A stretch of DNA of 64,000 nt from Paracoccaceae bacterium. Lineage in GTDB: Bacteria; Pseudomonadota; Alphaproteobacteria; Rhodobacterales; Rhodobacteraceae. The stretch is from NCBI GenBank assembly GCA_024742705.1, contig JANSXZ010000004.1, forward strand, positions 62,001-126,000, read 5' to 3'. The notes below the pieces were generated by a model. It did not search any database. It was not told the DNA's origin and saw nothing but the letters and a program-made list of their open reading frames with translations. The translations under genes and the position numbers were made by a program. This document shows, one piece after another, positions 35,031 through 43,841 of the stretch; the first letter of the stretch is position 1, and every line of letters begins with the position of its first letter.

Positions 35031-38000
35031 CGGTCGGGCCGTCGGGAAAACCCGTGTCGCGGCCGACGCCCGCCGCACCGGACACCGCCAGCGGCCTGGC
35101 CAGTGCGGCGCGGCCCTCGCCAGCGCAGCCGGCTGGGCCGCAGCCCGCGCCCGGCGGCCCGGAGAAACCGGCGGCGGGCGCGGTTGCGTCACCACACCCG
35201 CGCGCGCCTGCAAGCCCTGCACAACCGATCAACCCCGCCCAACCCGCGCCTGCGCAACCCGCAAGTGCACGCCCCGCGAAGCCTGCCCAGCCTGCAACTG
35301 CCCAGCCTGCAACTGCCCAGCCTGCAACTGCCCAGCCTGCAACTGCCCAGCCTGTAACGGCACGGCCTGCCACTGTCCGTCCCGCCACCGCCCGGCCCGA
35401 CCATGTGGCGGTTTTCGTGCCGCCTGCGATCACCCTGAAACCCGAAACCGCCCCGGAAGGTGCCACCGTGTTGCTGGGAGGCGTATCCGAGGCCAGCCGC
35501 TGGCCCGCCTGCGCGTGGTATGTGGAAGACGGCGCCGTCGATGTCTTCGCCACCTACCGCGCGTCCTCGGGTCGGCGGCCGAACCGGGTGTTCCTGTTCA
35601 CCGCCGAAAAGGGCGGCTTCCTTCTGGGTCAGGGTCAGTTCGTGCCGGGGCATGGGCTTCTCGGGGTCAGCATGCACCCGCGCGAGGGCGCGCGGCTCAG
35701 CCTGCTCGACATGTCGGGCCTCGAGCGGCTGAGGAAGATCAAGGCGCCGCATGCGGCGCTGCGCGCGCAGTTCTTCGATGGCATCGACAGCTGGTTCGCG
35801 GGGCTGGCATCGGCCTGCGACCGGATCCGCCAGTCGGGCGACGAGAACAGCGCGCCGGGTGATCACCGGATCGATGCGGCCGACCGGGGCAAAGCCGGCG
35901 CGGAACGCCGCGTGGCGCGCGGCGAACGGATCGCCGGCGGGTCCGAGATCGTCTGGGCGACCGCATCGCGGGATGCGCTATGGCTGGGCACCCAGGTGGC
36001 CGCCGAAACACCGGTTCCGCTGGCGCTGCACATGGAACTGGAAGCGCGCGAAACCATGACGGTGCGCAGTTGCACGGCGGCCGACGCGCTGGGCGGTGGC
36101 GATCTGGCCGACACGCTGTCGCGCACCTGCGATGCGCTTTTCGCGTCGCTGGTGCGCGCCTTCGATCAGCGCATGGCAGCCGAGGCGCAGCGTTTCGCGC
36201 GCAAGCAGGCCCAGGCCGAAAGCGATCGCAGCGGCGCATTCGGCAAGCTGGCAAAGCTTCTGGCAGCCCCCGAGCGCGCGCCCGAAGCGATCGCTGGCGA
36301 CAGCCTGACAGCGGCCTTCATCCGGCTTTGCCAGCACGAAAGGCTGGACATGCCACAAGGCGATGCGCCCGCCAGGACCGACAGCAACGAAAGCCGCAAG
36401 GCGCGGCTGGATGCGCTGGCCGCGAAACAGAACCTTCGGATGCGGCCGGTGATCCTGCGCGGCACCTGGTGGCGCAGCGATTCCGGCCCGCTGATCGGGT
36501 TCATGCGCGACAGCGGCGATGCCGTGGCGCTGGTGTCGCGGCCCAACCGCCAGGGCTATGACATGATCTCTGCCGCCGCCGGAACGCGCCGCCGCGTCAC
36601 GCAGGCCCTGGCGCGCGAGCTTGAAAACGGCGCGTTCAGCGCGCATCCGGGGCTGCCCACCAGGCCGCTGTCCTATGGCGATGTGGGCCGGTTCGCCTGG
36701 CGCGCGGTGCGCCGCGAGGTGATGCCGCTGCTGGCGTGGTGCGCGCTGGCCGGTCTGTCTGTGCTGGTGGTGCCGCTTGCCACGGGCGCGGTGATCGACG
36801 CGGCGATCCCCAACGCCGATCACCGGCTGTTGACGACACTTGGGATGGCGATGCTGTTTGTCGCCGCGGCCAACCTGCTGTTTTCGGCCACCAAGGAGGT
36901 GGCGATCCTGCGCATCGGCGGGCTGGTGTCGGCGACGTTGCAGCCCGCCATCGTCGACCGGCTGCTGCAACTTGCGCCGTCGTTTTTCCGCGACCATCCG
37001 GCCGGCGATCTGGCCTTGCGGGTAACGATGGTGTCGACCATCGTCAAAACGCTGGCCAACGGGATGATCGGCTCGATCCTGTCATCGGTGTTCTCGCTCT
37101 ATGGATTGGTCCTGGTGTTCGTCTTCCAGCCGATGCTGGGCGCGCTGCTGGTGGTTCTGATCGCGCTGTTGCTGGGGGTGGCGGCCTATGCCGCGTGGCG
37201 CAAGCGCAAGGAGATACTTGAAGGCGAGGCGACGGGCGGGCTGTTGCAGGCCTATCTGTTCGAGGTGATCGCCGGCATCCAGCGCGTGCGCCTTTCGGCG
37301 GCGGAAAATGCCATGTTCGGTGAAATGGTCACGCGGTTCGCCGGGATGCGCGACCGGCTGGTGCGTGCCGAGAAGGTTCAGAACCTTTTCGATTCGTTTC
37401 TTGCCGCCTTCGATCTGCTGTCGCTCGCGGTGCTGTTTCTGGTGGTGGCCAGCATGGCCGAGGCGTCCTTGTCGATGGGGGTGCTGTTGCTGATCGTGAC
37501 CGCCTTTTCCATAACGCTGATGTCGTTCCAGTCGCTGGCGCGGATCATCGTGCCGCTTTATTCGCTGACGGTGCTGGCCGAGCGCGCCAGGCCGGTTTTC
37601 GATGCCACGCCCGAGGTCGATGCGCAAAAGGCCGAGCCGGGCCGGCTGGCCGGCAGGATCGAGATCAACAAGGTTGTGTTCAGCTATGGCGAAAACCTGC
37701 CGCGCGCTCTCGACGGGGTGTCTGTCGAGGCCGGCGAGGGGCAGTTCGTGGCGCTGGTGGGAGCATCGGGTTGTGGCAAGAGCACCTTGCTGAAGCTCAT
37801 CCTCGGCTTTGAAAAACCGGCGCAGGGCAGCATCTTCTTCGACGGTCACGACCTGGCGGGGCTGGATCTGAAAGCGGTGCGCCAGCAGATCGGGACGGTG
37901 CTGCAAACCGACCGTCTGGTGGCCGGATCCATCTACGACAACATCCGCGGCGCCTCGGACGCGTCGCTCAGCGCGTGCTGGAACGCCGCGCGGCTGGCAG

Positions 38001-38395
38001 GCATCGACCGCGATATCAAAGCGATGCCGATGCAGATGCACACCGTCATCGCCGAAGCCGGCGCGTCGCTTTCGGGCGGCCAGGTGCAAAGGCTGCTGAT
38101 TGCCAGGGCGCTGTCGGGCAAGCCGCGCATCCTCCTGTTCGACGAGGCGACCAGCGCGCTCGACGAGGTGACGCAGGCGCAGATCGCCGAGGATCTCAAA
38201 CGGTTGCCGATCACCCGGCTGGCGATTGCGCACCGATTGTCCACCATCAGGGATGCCGACAGGATCTATGTCATGGATGCGGGCAGGATCGTTGAAAGCG
38301 GCACCCACGACGCGCTGGTGCAGCGCAAAGGGCTGTACCGGCGGTTCCAGAACCGGCAGGCCATTGCATCGACAGGAAACAAAGGGAGCGGCTGA
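35027..38395 (+). CDS. Second NHLM-type ABC transporter with long N-terminal domain
   Basis: 1122 residues, an unusually long ABC exporter half. Residues 1-125 are a Pro/Ala/Gln/Thr low-complexity arm containing an AQPAT tandem repeat. Residues ~130-540 form a soluble region without peptidase motifs. Transmembrane helices run from ~565 to 860, then an ABC ATPase has Walker A GASGCGKST near 911, signature LSGGQVQRLLIARAL and Walker B ILLFDEATSALD. This resembles the peptidase-less ATP-binding partner always paired with the C39 transporter in NHLM bacteriocin loci; the two probably heterodimerise. Start ATGA-coupled to the upstream gene; stop overlaps the next start (TGATG). Confidence 0.9.
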   Translation: MTVGPSGKPVSRPTPAAPDTASGLASAARPSPAQPAGPQPAPGGPEKPAAGAVASPHPRAPASPAQPINPAQPAPAQPASARPAKPAQPATAQPATAQPATAQPATAQPVTARPATVRPATARPDHVAVFVPPAITLKPETAPEGATVLLGGVSEASRWPACAWYVEDGAVDVFATYRASSGRRPNRVFLFTAEKGGFLLGQGQFVPGHGLLGVSMHPREGARLSLLDMSGLERLRKIKAPHAALRAQFFDGIDSWFAGLASACDRIRQSGDENSAPGDHRIDAADRGKAGAERRVARGERIAGGSEIVWATASRDALWLGTQVAAETPVPLALHMELEARETMTVRSCTAADALGGGDLADTLSRTCDALFASLVRAFDQRMAAEAQRFARKQAQAESDRSGAFGKLAKLLAAPERAPEAIAGDSLTAAFIRLCQHERLDMPQGDAPARTDSNESRKARLDALAAKQNLRMRPVILRGTWWRSDSGPLIGFMRDSGDAVALVSRPNRQGYDMISAAAGTRRRVTQALARELENGAFSAHPGLPTRPLSYGDVGRFAWRAVRREVMPLLAWCALAGLSVLVVPLATGAVIDAAIPNADHRLLTTLGMAMLFVAAANLLFSATKEVAILRIGGLVSATLQPAIVDRLLQLAPSFFRDHPAGDLALRVTMVSTIVKTLANGMIGSILSSVFSLYGLVLVFVFQPMLGALLVVLIALLLGVAAYAAWRKRKEILEGEATGGLLQAYLFEVIAGIQRVRLSAAENAMFGEMVTRFAGMRDRLVRAEKVQNLFDSFLAAFDLLSLAVLFLVVASMAEASLSMGVLLLIVTAFSITLMSFQSLARIIVPLYSLTVLAERARPVFDATPEVDAQKAEPGRLAGRIEINKVVFSYGENLPRALDGVSVEAGEGQFVALVGASGCGKSTLLKLILGFEKPAQGSIFFDGHDLAGLDLKAVRQQIGTVLQTDRLVAGSIYDNIRGASDASLSACWNAARLAGIDRDIKAMPMQMHTVIAEAGASLSGGQVQRLLIARALSGKPRILLFDEATSALDEVTQAQIAEDLKRLPITRLAIAHRLSTIRDADRIYVMDAGRIVESGTHDALVQRKGLYRRFQNRQAIASTGNKGSG
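35286..35360 (+). repeat. 15-bp tandem repeat encoding AQPAT
   Basis: Four perfect direct copies of CCCAGCCTGCAACTG (35286-35345) and one degenerate copy follow each other in frame in the N-terminal arm of the second ABC transporter. As the unit is a multiple of three, copy-number change would lengthen or shorten the arm without frameshift. Confidence 0.9.
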
Positions 38396-38934
38396 TGCGA
38401 AAGGTCTTGTATATCCTCGGCCAGTTGACCGACGGCGATATCGATTGGCTGGCCGAGGCGGGCCGGCGTATCAGGGTGCCGGCGGGCGAGACGGTGATCG
38501 ACGAGGGGATCGCCATCGACGAATTCTTCATCGTTCTGGACGGTCGGATGCGGGTGCATGTGCGGGCGATCGGCGATATCGCACATCTCAGCACCGGTGA
38601 GGTGGTGGGCGAGATGTCGATGATCGACAGCCGGCCGCCTTCGGCTTCGGTGATCGCCGCGCGCGAATCGACGCTTCTGGCGGTCGACAAGACCCTGCTG
38701 CAGGTGCGGCTGGATGAAGACGACGGGTTCGCGGCGCGGTTCTACAAGGCGCTGGCGATGTTCCTGTCGGACCGTCTGCGCGATACGGTGCACACGCTGG
38801 GCTATGGCACGGTGCAACAGCTCGACGAGACCACCGAACAGGACGGGGAACTGGATCTGGCGGTTCTGGGCAGCGCGCATCTGGCCGGTCACAGGTTCGA
38901 TGCGCTGATCCGAACGCTGAACCGCGAACCCTGA
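38395..38934 (+). CDS. Cyclic nucleotide-binding domain protein
   Basis: 179 residues, mostly one cNMP-binding beta-barrel (residues ~8-125). VPAGETVIDEGIAIDEFFIVLDG, then HLSTGEVVGEMSMID (equivalent to the phosphate-binding cassette; the usual FGE is VGE) and SRPPSASVIA, where the conserved Arg sits. No DNA-binding helix-turn-helix follows; the tail is helical and acidic. It is the last gene of the exporter operon, its start overlapping the ABC stop (TGATG). It may regulate transporter activity in response to cAMP or cGMP, or be a structural partner. Similar domains occur in other NHLM loci. Confidence 0.85.
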   Translation: MRKVLYILGQLTDGDIDWLAEAGRRIRVPAGETVIDEGIAIDEFFIVLDGRMRVHVRAIGDIAHLSTGEVVGEMSMIDSRPPSASVIAARESTLLAVDKTLLQVRLDEDDGFAARFYKALAMFLSDRLRDTVHTLGYGTVQQLDETTEQDGELDLAVLGSAHLAGHRFDALIRTLNREP

Positions 38935-38973
38935 CGCCGCCGCGCGATGCCCTGCGCCATGCCAGTGGGCGGA

Positions 38974-39567
38974 TCAGAACGATATGCGCAGCCGGCGCGT
39001 TTCGCGCACGCAGGTGACACAGCGGCCTTCGTCGCGCGCGACCGTCGGCAAAAGCGCAAACTGGACGGTCGCCGCGGTGATGGCATCGGTGTCGCCCGCA
39101 TCCAGCGCTGCCCAGACCGCTGTTTCGAAATGCATCTTGTCGGCCTCGCCGGTGATCGACCAGGCCAACCCGTCGACCCGGATCGTGACTTTGCCGCCAT
39201 AAGGCATCGCCGTCTCGCAGCATTGCAACGCCAGAAAGGCCAGCCGGATCATCCGCCTTGGCTGAGCGTCCTCGGACAGCCACCGCACCTGCACGCGCCC
39301 GCCGCGACCGGCGTCGCGCAACAGGCCGGCAACCTCGGCGCGGCCCATGATCTGCTGGCCCGGCGCGCCGTAGGCGATGCGAAAGAACCTGATCCGCGCC
39401 CCTGCGCTTTCGGCGCTGTCCGAGATCAGCCCCATTTCCGGGCCGGTCACCGCGCCGGTCATGCCGAGCAGTTCGAGACCGTTGGCGATTGCGCCGATCG
39501 GGCTGATCAGATCGTGACAGATCCGCGACCCTATCAGAGTCGGAAGATCGAGGGTAGTATGCGACAC
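38974..39567 (-). CDS. chpT: Histidine phosphotransferase ChpT
   Basis: 197 residues. ChpT receives phosphate from the hybrid kinase CckA and passes it to CtrA and CpdR in the alphaproteobacterial cell-cycle/motility relay. The phosphoacceptor helix is SRICHDLISPIGAIANGLELL, with the His in CHDL near residue 17. A degenerate HATPase-like C-terminal domain follows. The GTG at 39567 is the start because AAAGGAG lies just upstream and the N terminus then matches the family; the longer ORF start is not conserved. Convergent with the cyclic-nucleotide-binding gene and divergent from the DUF3553 gene, 24 bases away. Confidence 0.88.
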   Translation of the reverse strand: MSHTTLDLPTLIGSRICHDLISPIGAIANGLELLGMTGAVTGPEMGLISDSAESAGARIRFFRIAYGAPGQQIMGRAEVAGLLRDAGRGGRVQVRWLSEDAQPRRMIRLAFLALQCCETAMPYGGKVTIRVDGLAWSITGEADKMHFETAVWAALDAGDTDAITAATVQFALLPTVARDEGRCVTCVRETRRLRISF

Positions 39568-39591
39568 GCGAACTCCTTTCAGGACGAGAAA

Positions 39592-39774
39592 ATGACAGAC
39601 ATGAACGCCATATTCACACCCGGCATGCTGGTGCGCCACCCGCACCGGCCCGATTGGGGGGTGGGCCAGGTTCAATCGAACATCGCCGGCAAGATAACTG
39701 TCAACTTCCGCGATCACGGCAAGGTCGTCCTGGACGGTGCGCGCGTCGCGCTCTTACCCGTCTTTGATGTCTGA
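39592..39774 (+). CDS. DUF3553 family small protein
   Basis: A 60-residue protein, MTDMNAIFTPGMLVRHPHRP at the start, then a compact all-beta pattern (GVGQVQSNIAGKITVNFRDHG, in two strands) ending in DGARVALLPVFDV. This matches DUF3553, a small domain with SH3/Tudor-like character also found in UvrD-type helicases. The function of the stand-alone form is unknown. The ATG at 39592 lies only 24 bases from the chpT start on the other strand, so the promoters must overlap. Confidence 0.8.
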   Translation: MTDMNAIFTPGMLVRHPHRPDWGVGQVQSNIAGKITVNFRDHGKVVLDGARVALLPVFDV

Positions 39775-39886
39775 ATTTGGTTAATGCTTGGTTAATCCGG
39801 AGGCGGGCCGGACGCGGAGTTGTTGCATTTATGGGCGATGCTGGGGTATCTGCCCGCATCGTTTCCCGAACCGAGACCCCGCCGCC

Positions 39887-40660
39887 GTGACCGCGCTGCC
39901 CGACATCGACGCTGCCTTTTCCGTGCGGATCGCGCACAGCCGCGCCGAAACGCGCGCGGCGCAGGCGTTGCGGTATGACGTCTTCGTGCGCGAACTGGGC
40001 GGTGGCGGCGATCTGGTGGATCATGACGCCGGGCTGGAAAGGGACCGTTTCGACAGCCATGCCGACCAGATGATCCTGACCGACGAGACGACCGGGCAGG
40101 TTGTCGGGGTCTACCGGCTGCTGCGCGGCGATCAGGCCGAGGCGGCGGGCCAGTTCTATTCCGAGGGCGAATACGATCTGGCGCCGCTGCGCGCTTCGGG
40201 CCGCCGGTTGCTGGAACTGGGGCGCTCGTGCCTGCACCGCGATTACCGCGGCGGCGTGGCGATGTATCACCTTTGGCGTGCGCTGGCCGGTTATGTGCGC
40301 GACCACGGCATAGACATCCTGTTCGGAACCGCCAGTTTCCACGGCACCGATGTCGCGCGTCTGGCCGGGCCGCTTTCAGTGCTGCATCATGGCCATCTGG
40401 CCCCGCCCGAACTGCGGGTGCGCGCGCATCCGGCCCATTTCCAGCCGATGGACCTGATCGCGCCCGACGCTCTGGATCGCCGCCGTGCGATGCTGGGGGT
40501 GCCGGCGCTGATCAAGGCCTATCTGCGGCTGGGCGGTTTCGTAGGCGAGGGGGCCTTTGTCGATCGTGCCTTCAACACCACCGATGTCTGCGTGATACTC
40601 GACACCGCCCGGATGACTCCGCGCCAGCGGCAGATCTACGAAGGCAAGAGCAGGGTATGA
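39887..40660 (+). CDS. olsB: L-ornithine N-alpha-acyltransferase OlsB
   Basis: A 257-residue GNAT-like acyltransferase that transfers a 3-hydroxyacyl group from ACP to ornithine, giving lyso-ornithine lipid. Family sequence is seen at LRYDVFVRELGGGG, ETTGQVVGVYRLLR, SGRRLLELGRSCLHRDYRGG and ILFGTASFHGTD. The GTG at 39887 starts VTALPDIDAAFSVRIAHS; the upstream part of the longer ORF is not family-like. The stop overlaps the olsA start (ATGA), so the pair makes ornithine lipid together, a phosphorus-free membrane lipid that is useful under phosphate limitation. Confidence 0.9.
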   Translation: MTALPDIDAAFSVRIAHSRAETRAAQALRYDVFVRELGGGGDLVDHDAGLERDRFDSHADQMILTDETTGQVVGVYRLLRGDQAEAAGQFYSEGEYDLAPLRASGRRLLELGRSCLHRDYRGGVAMYHLWRALAGYVRDHGIDILFGTASFHGTDVARLAGPLSVLHHGHLAPPELRVRAHPAHFQPMDLIAPDALDRRRAMLGVPALIKAYLRLGGFVGEGAFVDRAFNTTDVCVILDTARMTPRQRQIYEGKSRV

Positions 40661-41481
40661 GCCAGACCTGGGACAGCGATCAAGCGCCCGATCCGGTCCG
40701 TATCGGGCCGCTGGGCTGGGTGCTGGTGCTGGCGCGCGGCATCGTCCTGGGGGGGCTGGTGTTCGGCGGTCTGGCGGTGCTGTTGCTGGTGCGGCTGGGC
40801 GAACGCCCGCTTTTCGGCCTGCACCGGCCGGTCACGCCGTACATCACCCAGTTCGTCTGCCGCAATGCGTTCCGCATCCTCGGGATGGGCTTTTCGACGA
40901 CCGGCGCATTGATGCGCGCGCGGGGGGCGGTGGTTGCCAACCATGTATCATGGCTGGACATCTTTGCGCTGAACGCGCGCAAACGCGTGTACTTCGTCTC
41001 GAAATCCGAGGTTTCCGGATGGCCGGGCATCGGCTGGCTGGCGCGGGCCACGGGCACCGTCTTCATCGACCGCGACCGCGCCCGCGCGCGCGAACAGACG
41101 GATGTATTCCGCGACCGGCTGCGCGCGGGTCACAAGCTGCTGTTCTTTCCCGAGGGTACTTCGACGGACGGGCTGCGGGTGTTGCCGTTCAAGACCACGC
41201 TTTTTGCCGCGTTCTTCGCCGATGCGCTGCGCGACGACATGTTCATTCAACCGGTTTCGGTGATCTACCGCGCCCCGGCGGGCGCGCCGGCGCGGTTCTA
41301 CGGGTGGTGGGGCGATATGGATTTCGGCACGCACCTTCTCAAGACTTTGTCGGCACCGCGTCAGGGCCGCGTCGAGCTGATCTATCATCCGCCGCTGGCG
41401 GTGGCCGATTTCGCCGATCGCAAGGCGCTGGCGCGGGCCTGCGAGGCGCGGGTGCGGGCCGGACACGCCAATGCCATTTGA
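40657..41481 (+). CDS. olsA: Lyso-ornithine lipid O-acyltransferase OlsA
   Basis: A 274-residue PlsC-family acyltransferase that acylates the 3-hydroxyl of lyso-ornithine lipid. It has one N-terminal transmembrane segment (WVLVLARGIVLGGLVFGGLA, ~20-45), the catalytic NHVSWLD (NHx4D) motif near residue 95 and the FPEGTS motif near 166. It is translationally coupled to olsB by ATGA, which distinguishes it from a general PlsC. The rpsB promoter begins immediately after its stop. Confidence 0.9.
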   Translation: MSQTWDSDQAPDPVRIGPLGWVLVLARGIVLGGLVFGGLAVLLLVRLGERPLFGLHRPVTPYITQFVCRNAFRILGMGFSTTGALMRARGAVVANHVSWLDIFALNARKRVYFVSKSEVSGWPGIGWLARATGTVFIDRDRARAREQTDVFRDRLRAGHKLLFFPEGTSTDGLRVLPFKTTLFAAFFADALRDDMFIQPVSVIYRAPAGAPARFYGWWGDMDFGTHLLKTLSAPRQGRVELIYHPPLAVADFADRKALARACEARVRAGHANAI

Positions 41482-41485
41482 GGCC

Positions 41486-41514
41486 TTGCGCCGGGTGCCG
41501 GCGTGATCTATACG
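41486..41514 (+). promoter_or_regulatory. Promoter candidate for rpsB-tsf
   Basis: TTGCGC (41486-41491), 17 bases, TATACG (41509-41514), giving a start about 110 bases before rpsB. The resulting leader is GC-rich with several short inverted repeats (for example GGGGGAGACATCCCC), possibly an autoregulatory S2 site; that is inference. Confidence 0.5.
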
Positions 41515-41633
41515 CGCGCCATTCATCCCGCAGGTGGGGGCGGGCCGACGGGGGAGACATCCCCGAAGGTCCACCGGTTGGAGCGCAGGCTCTGAAACCC
41601 CCGCCGAGGCTCAAACCGGAAAGGTAAAGACCA

Positions 41634-42404
41634 ATGGCTCTTCCCGAGTTCACTCTGCGTCAGCTGCTGGAAGCTGGCGTTCACTTCGGCCACCAGACTC
41701 AGCGCTGGAACCCGCGCATGGGCCCGTTCATCTATGGCGCGCGCAACGGCATCCATATCATGGACCTCACCCAGACGGTTCCGATGCTGGACCAGGCGTT
41801 GCAGGTGATCCGCGAAACCGTGGCGCGTGGCGGCCGCATCCTGTTTGTCGGCACCAAGCGTCAGGCCGCACAGCCCGTGGCTGAAGCCGCCGAACGCTGC
41901 GCGCAGTATTACATGAACCACCGCTGGCTGGGTGGCACGCTGACCAACTGGCAGACCGTTTCGAAATCGATCCAGCGCCTGAAGCACATCGACGAACAGA
42001 TGGAGCAGGGCTTTTCCGGGCTGACCAAGAAGGAACGCCTTGGCATGGAGCGTGATCAGGGCAAGCTGAACGCATCGCTGGGTGGCATCCGTGAAATGGG
42101 TGGCACGCCTGACCTGCTGTTCGTCATCGACGTGAAGAAAGAGGCGCTGGCGATTGCCGAGGCGAACAAGCTGGGCATTCCGGTGGTCGCGATCGTCGAT
42201 ACCAACTGTTCGCCCGACGGTGTCGATTACATCATCCCCGGCAATGACGACGCGGCACGCGCCATCGCGCTTTATTGCGATCTGGCCAGCCGCGCCGCGC
42301 TGGACGGCATGAGCGCGCAGCTTGGCGCCGCCGGTGTCGATCTGGGTGCGATGGAAGAGGCGCCTGTCGAAGAGGCGTTGGCCGGCGAAACCGCGCAGGC
42401 GTGA
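41634..42404 (+). CDS. rpsB: 30S ribosomal protein S2
   Basis: A 256-residue essential small-subunit protein. The full family signature is present: [19 protein letters not shown], then the [29 protein letters not shown] and [22 protein letters not shown] regions. The acidic C-terminal extension ([14 protein letters not shown]) is short. GGAAAGG precedes the start. It forms the conserved rpsB-tsf transcription unit, with a 90-base spacer carrying a hairpin. Confidence 0.99.
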   Translation: MALPEFTLRQLLEAGVHFGHQTQRWNPRMGPFIYGARNGIHIMDLTQTVPMLDQALQVIRETVARGGRILFVGTKRQAAQPVAEAAERCAQYYMNHRWLGGTLTNWQTVSKSIQRLKHIDEQMEQGFSGLTKKERLGMERDQGKLNASLGGIREMGGTPDLLFVIDVKKEALAIAEANKLGIPVVAIVDTNCSPDGVDYIIPGNDDAARAIALYCDLASRAALDGMSAQLGAAGVDLGAMEEAPVEEALAGETAQA

Positions 42405-42441
42405 TCCGGACGGCGCCCGGCGCGTCACGGAAATGACACAG

Positions 42442-42463
42442 GGGGCAGGGTAGGTCCTGCCCC
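42442..42463 (+). promoter_or_regulatory. Hairpin between rpsB and tsf
   Basis: GGGGCAGG and CCTGCCCC form a perfect 8-bp stem with a GTAGGT loop and no strong T-run. Such an element could attenuate transcription into tsf or stabilise the rpsB mRNA end. Confidence 0.5.
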
Positions 42464-42494
42464 GACCGTTTACAGATTTGAGGAGAACCGGGAT

Positions 42495-43370
42495 ATGGCA
42501 ATCACAGCATCCATGGTCAAGGAACTGCGCGAAAGCACCGGCGCCGGCATGATGGACGCCAAGAAGGCGCTGACGGAAACCGGCGGCGACATGGAAGCCG
42601 CGGTCGACTGGCTGCGCACCAAGGGTCTGGCCAAGGCGGCCAAGAAATCCGGGCGCACCGCGGCCGAGGGTCTGGTGGCCGTGTCGGTCGAAGGCGGCCG
42701 GGGTGTCGCGGTCGAGGTGAACTCGGAAACCGATTTCGTCGCCAAGAATGCCGACTTTCAGGAAATGGTCGCGTCGATCGCTCAGGTTGGCCTGACGGTG
42801 GCATCGGTCGAGGCGCTGAACGAAGCCGAGATTGCTGGAAAATCGGTGTCGGCCATCGTCACCGACAAGATCGCGACAATCGGTGAAAACATGTCGGTGC
42901 GGCGCATGGCGGCCATCGAGGGCGATGTGGTTGCCTCTTATGTGCACAATGCCGCAGCGCCCGGCATGGGCAAGATCGGCGTTCTGGTCGCCATGACCGG
43001 CGGCGACGATGCCTTCGGCAAGCAGGTTGCGATGCACATCGCGGCGGTGAACCCCGCCTCGCTGAGCGAAGACGACCTGGACCCGGCGGTTGTCGAAAAG
43101 GAAAAGCAGGTGCAGATCGACATCGCCCGCGAATCCGGCAAGCCCGACTCGGTGATCGAAAAGATGATCGTGGGCCGGATGAAGAAGTTCATGGCCGAAG
43201 TCACGCTGTTGAACCAGCAATTCGTCGTCAATCCCGATCTGACAGTCGGCGCCGCCGCGGCGGAAGCGGGCGCAACGATCACCGGTTTTGTCCGGCTTGA
43301 GGTTGGCGAAGGCATCGTTGTCGAAAAGGAAGACTTTGCTTCGGAAGTCGCGAAAGTCGCCGGTAACTGA
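42495..43370 (+). CDS. tsf: Translation elongation factor Ts
   Basis: The 291-residue nucleotide exchange factor for EF-Tu. The N-terminal UBA-like domain ([20 protein letters not shown]), [10 protein letters not shown] motif of the core and IGVLVAMTG are clearly conserved. A strong GAGGAG ribosome-binding site precedes the ATG. Two hairpins, the second a terminator, follow directly. Confidence 0.99.
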   Translation: MAITASMVKELRESTGAGMMDAKKALTETGGDMEAAVDWLRTKGLAKAAKKSGRTAAEGLVAVSVEGGRGVAVEVNSETDFVAKNADFQEMVASIAQVGLTVASVEALNEAEIAGKSVSAIVTDKIATIGENMSVRRMAAIEGDVVASYVHNAAAPGMGKIGVLVAMTGGDDAFGKQVAMHIAAVNPASLSEDDLDPAVVEKEKQVQIDIARESGKPDSVIEKMIVGRMKKFMAEVTLLNQQFVVNPDLTVGAAAAEAGATITGFVRLEVGEGIVVEKEDFASEVAKVAGN

Positions 43371-43375
43371 TACAA

Positions 43376-43400
43376 GTGCCGGTCCGCCAGGGACCGGCAC
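43376..43400 (+). terminator. Hairpin directly after tsf
   Basis: GTGCCGGTCC and GGACCGGCAC are a perfect 10-bp inverted repeat around a 5-base loop, six bases after the tsf stop. No T-run follows, so it probably works with the next hairpin. Confidence 0.6.
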
Positions 43401-43415
43401 CACACGAAACGCTGA

Positions 43416-43450
43416 ACGGAGCCGCGGGGGATGCGGCTCCGTTTGTCGTT
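43416..43450 (+). terminator. Rho-independent terminator of rpsB-tsf
   Basis: ACGGAGCCGC and GCGGCTCCGT form a 10-bp stem with a 7-base loop, followed by the T-rich TTGTCGTTTC. Confidence 0.75.
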
Positions 43451-43841
43451 TCAACGATTTCCGGGTCTGCAATCCTGAAAATTGTAATTTCCGGCCCCAA
43501 CGTGGATCAATACACGCCGGAACCGGAAGCCTGTGAAGCAAAAGGTCACTGTAATACCAGAGGCTTGCCACCAGCGTCCCAGGCCCAAGGCCTTCACTCA
43601 CGGAACCTGTACAGTTAAACGCTTCACGTTGCGTAACAACAGTCATGGATTCCTTACCTTACGGTAACTTGTGCGTTAGCTCCAGAGGGTGTGTTCTGTC
43701 CGAATAACAGGTTGGCGCCCGTAAAATTCAACCTGAGGTAGATGCGGCATGACAGGTTGCCCTTGTGCGGCGGTGGGTATGATTGACGCCGCCGGGCCTT
43801 GTGCTTAACATCGCAAGAGATGCATCAGCGAGGTCGGGCCC
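43451..43841. other. A/T-richer interval after tsf, no confident gene
   Basis: About 390 bases with visibly lower GC than the neighbours. It holds the inverted repeat TTACC-TTAC-GGTAA (near 43655-43668). Just beyond it on the minus strand, TAAGGAATCC precedes an ATG at 43646 that opens a frame beginning MTVVTQREAFNCTG. That frame runs on antisense through tsf and rpsB, so the coding case is weak. It could instead be an operator with a small RNA or a decayed gene. Confidence 0.4.

Noticed and set aside
41523-43646. A 707-codon minus-strand frame across rpsB and tsf
   Set aside because: Both ribosomal-protein and EF-Ts genes are intact on the other strand. Only the first ~75 codons, in the gap beyond tsf, are considered possible, and they are listed as an observation only.
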